Positions 1 to 3,984 of a stretch of 6,118 nucleotides of DNA are shown here, piece after piece. Location of the stretch: contig PWGE01000237.1 in NCBI GenBank assembly GCA_003554345.1, positions 1 to 6,118 of the forward strand, given 5' to 3'. Position 1 is the first letter of the stretch. Every line of letters begins with the position of its first letter. Origin of the DNA: T1SED10-198M sp003554345 [NCBI: Candidatus Sumerlaeota bacterium]. Lineage in GTDB: Bacteria; Sumerlaeota; T1SED10-198M. Under the pieces are notes generated by a model, which searched no databases, had not been told where the DNA came from, and worked only from the letters and a program-made list of their open reading frames with translations. The position numbers were made by a program, and so were the translations under genes.

Positions 1-1177
1 CGTAACGCCCCTGCCGGTATTCCACCCGGTCGTAGTCGGTCTGGTCATAGATCCCGTAATACTTAAACGGGCATAATAAGTCCCGGTTAATGGCATCTTT
101 CAGGTAGATTTCATAAATAACATTATCGTCGCAGAGGGCAAAAATATCCCGGTTATCCATGCGAAAGGGAGTAGCTGTCAGCCCGAGCAAAAAATCAGGC
201 TTGAAGTAGTTGATCACTGCCAGGTAGCTATCAGCTGCCGCATGGTGAAACTCATCAACTACAATATAGTCGAAGTAGCCGGGAGAAAATTTCTCCAAAT
301 GCCCTTTTCGGCTCAGGGTTTGCACAGAGGCGAAACAGGCGTCTGCCTCAGAATCTTTGTTTTCCCCAGTATAAAAACCGGTCCTTGTATCAGGTGATAC
401 AGTCTTGAAAGTATCCTCTGCCTGACGCAAAATCTCTTCGCGGTGGGCTAAAAACAGGACTCGTTTGAAATTAAAACTGTCAAAGGCAGCCAGGTAGGTC
501 TTACCCACACCGGTGGCCGCCACCACCAACCCCTTATCTATCCCCTCTTTCCGGGCATTTTTTAACTCAAAAAGGGCCTCAATCTGCGCACCCCTCGGGT
601 CAGCACCCTCGTCTTCAGCGTGTGCTGCTTCAGTATCCTGTTCAATACGGATATACCGGGGTTTCTTCCAGCCCGCCGTGTACTGTTTCAGCACCTCGTG
701 ATCAACTACCCGGGCATCCTGGTTAAAAAGCGTTTCAAAAGAAGAAGCAAACCGATCGAAAGCCCGGGGGTTATTACTGCGCAGAATACTGTAGTTCCAC
801 TCCAGGCCGAAGGTTAAAGCAGACCGGGAAAGGTTAGATGAGCCGATAAATATTTCACCATCATCCGGGTAATTGAAAATATAGGCCTTGGGGTGAAATG
901 AGCGAACCTCCTCGGCATAGAAGCGGATATCAACCTGGTCGCCCAAACAATCTTTCAGGTAATATAAAGCAGAGGGTTCGGTTACGGACATGTAGCGTCC
1001 GGTCAAGATCCTAATTGTTACTCCCCGCTCAACAGCACTTTTTAAGTACGGAGCAATCAGCCGAGCACCTGATTCCATCAAGAAGGCCACATTGAAACGA
1101 ATACCGACAGCCCGGTCAATCGCCCCGGCCAGGTAGCTTAGCAGGTGATCGTCTTTGCCTGTTATGGCGCGGTTCAT
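1..1177 (-). CDS. PLD-type nuclease fused to SF2 DEAD/DEAH helicase, SauUSI-like (partial, C-terminus off left edge)
   Basis: The frame is open for 392 codons from ATG at 1175-1177 to the left edge. Residues 1-160 form a phospholipase-D-like nuclease domain with HPK at 95-97 and GSSN at 112-115, the single HKD-type motif expected of a subunit that works as a dimer. An SF2 helicase core follows: Walker A ATGVGKT (221-227), motif Ia FLAHREEIL (242-250), motif II DEFH (308-311) and motif III TATP (334-337). This order is that of COG3886/COG1061 fusions with a C-terminal DUF3427. The best-studied relative, SauUSI, is a type IV enzyme of about 950 residues that cuts DNA containing 5-methylcytosine. 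The helicase C-lobe and any recognition domain lie outside the window, so restriction activity is inferred. An AGAGGG ribosome site (1186-1191) fixes the start. The gene follows the methyltransferase by 43 bases, which suggests one operon. Confidence 0.9.
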   Translation of the reverse strand, partial: MNRAITGKDDHLLSYLAGAIDRAVGIRFNVAFLMESGARLIAPYLKSAVERGVTIRILTGRYMSVTEPSALYYLKDCLGDQVDIRFYAEEVRSFHPKAYIFNYPDDGEIFIGSSNLSRSALTFGLEWNYSILRSNNPRAFDRFASSFETLFNQDARVVDHEVLKQYTAGWKKPRYIRIEQDTEAAHAEDEGADPRGAQIEALFELKNARKEGIDKGLVVAATGVGKTYLAAFDSFNFKRVLFLAHREEILRQAEDTFKTVSPDTRTGFYTGENKDSEADACFASVQTLSRKGHLEKFSPGYFDYIVVDEFHHAAADSYLAVINYFKPDFLLGLTATPFRMDNRDIFALCDDNVIYEIYLKDAINRDLLCPFKYYGIYDQTDYDRVEYRQGRY

Positions 1178-1220
1178 AGTAACAACCCTCTTAAAACTAT
1201 TTTGCCCCCTGTTATATCAA

Positions 1221-1811
1221 CTAACCCACCCGCTTCAGGAGGCAATTAAGCCAGTACTCGTCAGGGCGGTCTTTACGCACATCCACTGTCTGGAATAATT
1301 CTATAATGTCCAGCTCATCAAGCCCTGCAATAAGTTCTTTAAAATCTTCTTCCTTGAAACAGCTAAAGTGGCGACCGTCTTTTTCATAATCACAGTCACC
1401 ATATTTATATGACATGTAGAAAATTCCACCCTTTTTTAAGTATCCGGCCAGGTGCCTAATTACATCTGCCAACTTCTCTTTTTCAACATGCAAAAGAGAA
1501 GCGCAGGCCCAGATGGCATCAAACTGCTCCCGGGAATAGAACTCTTCAAAAGTGCAGTGCTCAACCTGCAGGCCAGTTAGTTCTGAACTTTTTCTTGCCA
1601 GCTCACTTGAGCCGTCAAAAGCAACTACTCTGTAACCCCGGTTTAAGAAGTAGAGACTGTCACGTCCGGAACCGCAGCCGGCATCAAGGATCAGGGCACC
1701 GGGAGGCAGATGCTGGAGGAAGAAGTGGTATATCTTGGACATGTCGACGTTGAGGGTGTTTTTGCAGTATTTGTCGGCATTTTTGTTGTAGTAGGTGATT
1801 GAGTTAGGCAA
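1221..1811 (-). CDS. Class I SAM-dependent methyltransferase (small, TehB/UbiE-like fold)
   Basis: This 196-residue protein has a complete class I methyltransferase core. Motif I is LDAGCGSGRD (42-51), which binds SAM. An acidic residue ends the second strand (AFD, 64-66), and the FDAIWACASLLHV segment (97-109) occupies the motif IV region. There is no added target-recognition domain and no DPPY or PCQ motif, so it does not look like a sequence-specific DNA methyltransferase. The substrate cannot be told from the sequence; a small molecule, RNA or protein are all possible. The start is TTG at 1809-1811: a TAA stop lies two codons upstream in frame, and AGGAGT (1821-1826) sits 9 bases before the TTG. 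It precedes the PLD-helicase by 43 bases on the same strand, so the two are probably co-transcribed. Fold assignment is firm; function is open. Confidence 0.9.
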   Translation of the reverse strand: MPNSITYYNKNADKYCKNTLNVDMSKIYHFFLQHLPPGALILDAGCGSGRDSLYFLNRGYRVVAFDGSSELARKSSELTGLQVEHCTFEEFYSREQFDAIWACASLLHVEKEKLADVIRHLAGYLKKGGIFYMSYKYGDCDYEKDGRHFSCFKEEDFKELIAGLDELDIIELFQTVDVRKDRPDEYWLNCLLKRVG

Positions 1812-1820
1812 ATGTTACCC

Positions 1821-1826
1821 ACTCCT
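1821..1826 (-). promoter_or_regulatory. Ribosome binding site supporting the TTG start of the methyltransferase
   Basis: On the minus strand AGGAGT lies 9 bases before TTG (1809-1811). There is no in-frame ATG or GTG nearby and a TAA stop lies two codons upstream, so this site decides the start codon. The leader before it is very AT-rich, and I could not identify -35/-10 boxes with confidence. Confidence 0.7.
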
Positions 1827-1914
1827 ATATATATTTTTGCTTTAACTCAGGTATTATTTATTATTTTTTTAATTCAATAATCACTGATAGCTACTTCAAC
1901 TAGAGATAAAGCTT

Positions 1915-1927
1915 GGCACAAAGTGCC
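1915..1927 (-). repeat. Small inverted repeat GGCAC-N3-GTGCC
   Basis: Two perfect 5-base arms are separated by three bases. On the minus strand the hairpin lies two bases after the TAA that ends the coding-like frame at 1929, and AAA/TTT flanks can extend it with a bulge. It could be a weak transcription terminator or an operator upstream of the methyltransferase. It lacks a continuous T-run, so terminator function is unproven. Confidence 0.3.
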
Positions 1928-1928
1928 T

Positions 1929-2114
1929 TTAGTTTCCCGTCCCACTTTGTTCCCCCTGATTACACATTTTAAATTCCAAACACCGCTTATAAAACACGCC
2001 CAATTTTTCCACAATTTCCTGATCAAAACCATCAAAGTGAAAAATTAATATGTTGCAGGCCTTCTTCGTAGATTTGAAAAAGTTAATTGATTTACTTTTG
2101 TTAATGACTTTTTG
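1929..2114 (-). pseudogene. Coding-like frame without a start codon, possible gene remnant
   Basis: A minus-strand frame of 61 codons is open between a TAA at 2115-2117 and a TAA at 1929-1931. The stretch containing FHFDGFDQEIVEKLG and FYKRCLEFKM has the mixed acidic, basic and hydrophobic make-up of real protein, unlike the low-complexity translations of nearby AT-rich DNA. No ATG, GTG or TTG lies near its upstream end; the first ATG falls 12 codons before the stop. It is best read as the C-terminal relic of a lost gene. I do not recognise the family. It may also be chance. Confidence 0.3.
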
Positions 2115-2120
2115 TTAATT
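2094..2120. repeat. Short imperfect tandem duplication (13-14 bases, two copies)
   Basis: ACTTTTGTTAATG (2094-2106) is followed directly by ACTTTTTGTTAATT (2107-2120), which differs by one extra T and the last base. This looks like replication slippage in AT-rich DNA. It overlaps the upstream end of the coding-like frame at 1929-2114 and may have helped break it. Confidence 0.5.
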
Positions 2121-2247
2121 ACGATGATCATTCATATCTTTGGCATTCCACAAATTCAATTACGGTCATTCAAACATTGAGCAGTATCAAAATATATTAA
2201 CCTTTATAATAGTTGAATATTTTTTTAAATACATATCTTAAATATTT

Positions 2248-2806
2248 TTACATTTTATTGAGGGTGATTACTTCATTGGCTATATTAAACCAGTAACTAA
2301 TATCCCATGACCGATTGGCGCTCCTTGAGGTTGAAGGCAATACGTATATTTCCGTTTTGCCGATTCTTACATCTTCACAAATCCCATAATCAACCTCATT
2401 GGTGTTTAAAAATATTTTTGCTCCTTTTTTACCGTTGAAAGCAAGTATTTTAGGTTTATATTCAGCAATTTTGACCTCTAACTTTTCTATATCAAAATCG
2501 TTACTCCGCAATTCTGCATCATTCCCTGAAACCTTTTTGGCCAAATCGGTTAAGCCTATCTTGTATTTTAACAATTCCCTGTATTGATCCGGTCTGAGCT
2601 GAACAGGCGTCAAACCTACCTCAAAAAGAACTTTCCAGAATTTATTCCCTTTTCCAGAATAGTATGCTCCGACATTTGCAGACTTTTTCCCCACTGCAGT
2701 TCCACAAAAAAACTACATCAAGCCCCTTATCAAGAAGATCCGGCAAAACTTTTCCAGAATCAAAATTTTCACTGCGTTTACTATGATTACTTTCATTTGA
2801 AATCAT
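2248..2806 (-). pseudogene. mug: Mug/TDG-type mismatch-specific DNA glycosylase, frameshifted in a T7 run
   Basis: The Mug/TDG family removes uracil or thymine from mismatches with G. The frame from ATG 2804-2806 reads about 33 residues ending GLDVVF, then leaves frame at seven Ts (plus-strand A7, 2706-2712) and would stop after about 54 residues. With six Ts it continues as CGTAVGKKSANVGAYY and GNKFWKVLFEVGLTP to a TAA at 2248-2250, giving 185 residues. It aligns throughout with E. coli Mug (168 residues), for example GNKFWKVLFEVGLT against ANRFWKVIYQAGFT. Motif 1 is GTAVG instead of GINPG, so the catalytic Asn is absent; I recall related actinobacterial proteins with GTAAG. Motif 2 is VLPSTSRSANRSWD. 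An alternative GTG start (2692-2694) gives 148 residues but lacks the first strand and half of motif 1. The gene starts 8 bases after the vsr stop. A sequencing error or slippage could mean it is functional. Confidence 0.85.
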
Positions 2807-2814
2807 TTGCCAAG

Positions 2815-3240
2815 TTACTCCTCTGTGGGATCTCTCACCGCATTAAAGGCTTTGTTGATCTTTTCCAACCAGTGCTCACTTTTTAGTTCATGTTGCCAGA
2901 TTCTAACTACTATCCATCCTTTTCTTTCCAATGTTTCATTCACTTGTCGGTCCCTCTTTTTATTACTTTCAATTTTATTTTCCCAAAATTCTCTGTTGGT
3001 CTCCGGTATCTGCCCGATAGTAGGGTGCCCATGCCAAAACTCCCCGTCAACAAATACTGCAATTTTCTCTTTGGGAAAAACAAAATCCGGGTTACCAAAA
3101 AGTTTATAATTGCGTCTCCAACCTTTTATCCCCTGCTCTTTAAACAGCGCAATCAATTTTTTCTCAGTGGCAACATTACCCTTACTACGAACTTTTGACA
3201 TTATCTCCGAACGTTTCTTTTTGGAAAAAACATCAGCCAT
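2815..3240 (-). CDS. vsr: Vsr-type very short patch repair endonuclease
   Basis: This 141-residue protein has the Vsr fold; E. coli Vsr has 156 residues. In E. coli the enzyme nicks 5' of the T in T:G mismatches that arise when 5-methylcytosine deaminates. The N-terminus (MADVFSKKKRSEIMSKVRSK) matches the family opening. The catalytic Asp is D52 in GNPDFVF, and the motif DGEFWHGH (65-72) keeps the His equivalent to E. coli H69 (here H70). The EFWENKI and N/RD helix follows (84-98), then GWIVVRIWQHEL (108-119). The zinc-binding cysteines of E. coli Vsr are absent: T74 and H117 stand near C73 and C117, as in other DGEFWHG members. ATG at 3238-3240 follows the upstream remnant by 14 bases, with only a weak GGGG ribosome site. 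Such genes usually sit beside a cytosine-5 methyltransferase, but none is visible here. Confidence 0.93.
   Translation of the reverse strand: MADVFSKKKRSEIMSKVRSKGNVATEKKLIALFKEQGIKGWRRNYKLFGNPDFVFPKEKIAVFVDGEFWHGHPTIGQIPETNREFWENKIESNKKRDRQVNETLERKGWIVVRIWQHELKSEHWLEKINKAFNAVRDPTEE
2818..2823 (-). promoter_or_regulatory. Ribosome binding site of mug, inside the end of vsr
   Basis: GAGGAG on the minus strand encodes the last two Glu codons of vsr and lies 11 bases before ATG 2804-2806. It supports the upstream ATG as the true mug start, rather than the internal GTG after the frameshift, and it suggests translational coupling to vsr. Confidence 0.7.
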
Positions 3241-3254
3241 AACAAAAAACCCCG

Positions 3255-3914
3255 TTATGATTTCTTTTTATGCACTATGGCCTCATCCATACCGCAAAAA
3301 CCCAAAAAGTCACAGTCTTTACACCAGCTTTCATTCCCGCTTTTGACTTTCCTGGAATTAAATTTAAACTGACGATCACGTATGGCGGTGGCTGTTTTTA
3401 TAACTGTGCTTTTGGCATTCTCTATTGAGTCCTCATCCAAAGGAACTTCCAATTCACGTCTTCCTTCATTATCTTGATCAATGTCCAAATAACGAACCAA
3501 GCCTTTTTCCGGTTCATTTTGCAGCTCTTTCTTTTCAGCTACTGCATAAATCCCAAGTTAAAGCCTCATTTCATCTTCATCCAAAGCCTGCTTCCTATCG
3601 GAATCCGGCAATCCGGATTTAAAGTCAACCAAAGCAACTCTTGGAGGATCATCACGATGAACAATATCAATGGCTCCAAAACCAAGGCTCCACCGTCACC
3701 GTCATCAAACTCAATTAGTGTTTCAAACTCTTTTTCAGGTAAAAAGGTCAAGCTGTTCTTTTCTTGTGCGAAGCAATTGACATAATTGGACACCACTCGC
3801 TTACCGTTTACAAATGTTTTCAGCTTGCTCTCCAGTACTATAGCGAAGGCAAAAAACTTACTCTTTCAATCGTATCAGGGTGTCTTCAAGTTGCTCATAA
3901 TGTAGTGTGGCTTT
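3255..3914 (-). pseudogene. Decayed PD-(D/E)XK Fe-S nuclease domain, C-terminal relic of a second UvrD-nuclease protein
   Basis: Three pieces in two frames reassemble into one RecB/Cas4-like nuclease domain. Piece 1 (3914-3861) carries ATLHYEQLEDTLIRLKE, matching the conserved His region, and ends at TAA 3858-3860. Piece 2 (about 3865-3695), in another frame, runs from KFFAFAIVLES to EFDDGDG. Piece 3 returns to the first frame and holds GAIDIVHRDD, VALVDFKSG (the D and xK catalytic residues) and MRL-stop-LGIYAVA. There a TAA (3558-3560) stands where the Q-x3-Y motif needs CAA. The frame then continues intact for 100 codons to TAA 3255-3257. It ends with a C-x2-C-x5-C cluster (CKDCDFLGFC), the same spacing as in the neighbouring intact gene. 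One lost base near 3694 explains the second frame change. No helicase part remains. An in-frame TTG near 3500 is not a credible start. Confidence 0.85.
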
Positions 3915-3968
3915 TTACACATTTAAAGATGTTGAAAATACCCTATAAAAATTTATTTCTTGATAGTT

Positions 3969-3980
3969 AAGTTGCAACTT
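3969..3980. repeat. Perfect 12-base palindrome AAGTTGCAACTT
   Basis: A self-complementary 12-mer lies 5 bases past the stop of the helicase-nuclease gene on the minus strand. G:T and A:T pairs can extend it by about three bases on each side. It has no loop and no T-run after it, so it is not a standard terminator. A protein-binding site or chance are both possible. Confidence 0.35.
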
Positions 3981-3984
3981 GATT

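Larger units (their letters stand above)
1812..2247. other. AT-rich intergenic stretch between the mug remnant and the methyltransferase
   Basis: About 436 bases hold no intact gene. The stretch contains a coding-like minus-strand frame without a start (1929-2114), a small hairpin (1915-1927) and a short tandem repeat (2094-2120), listed separately. The part next to the methyltransferase (about 1830-1900) should carry its promoter. I see TTGA-like hexamers there but no convincing -10 at the right distance. No terminator with a GC-rich stem and T-run follows the mug stop. Composition changes sharply around here, from more GC-rich on the left to AT-rich on the right. Confidence 0.6.

Noticed and set aside
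513-817. Two overlapping plus-strand ORFs of 62 and 65 codons
   Set aside because: They lie antisense within the PLD-helicase frame, which has clear motifs there, and their translations are low in family-like features.
2177-2210. Plus-strand promoter with TTGAGC and TATAAT
   Set aside because: The boxes are 22 bases apart, too far for a standard promoter, and no plus-strand gene follows.
2248-2694. A complete 148-residue protein starting at GTG 2694
   Set aside because: It would lack the first strand and part of motif 1 of the glycosylase fold, while an upstream ATG with a good ribosome site encodes the missing part in another frame.
2399-3109. Several plus-strand ORFs of 60-100 codons across the vsr-mug region
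   Set aside because: They are shadows of the minus-strand genes; Ser/Phe-rich translations without recognisable motifs or ribosome sites.
3255-3914. Cas4 gene of a CRISPR system
   Set aside because: The Cys cluster and nuclease core resemble Cas4, but no CRISPR repeats or other cas genes are seen. The closest visible match is the C-terminus of the neighbouring UvrD-type protein.
3110-3970. Plus-strand ORFs opposite the nuclease relic
   Set aside because: The minus strand shows conserved nuclease motifs in pieces, while the plus-strand products resemble nothing and overlap each other.
3969-3980. The palindrome as a terminator for the helicase-nuclease gene
   Set aside because: It has no GC-rich stem, no real loop and no following T-run, so it is listed only as a palindrome.
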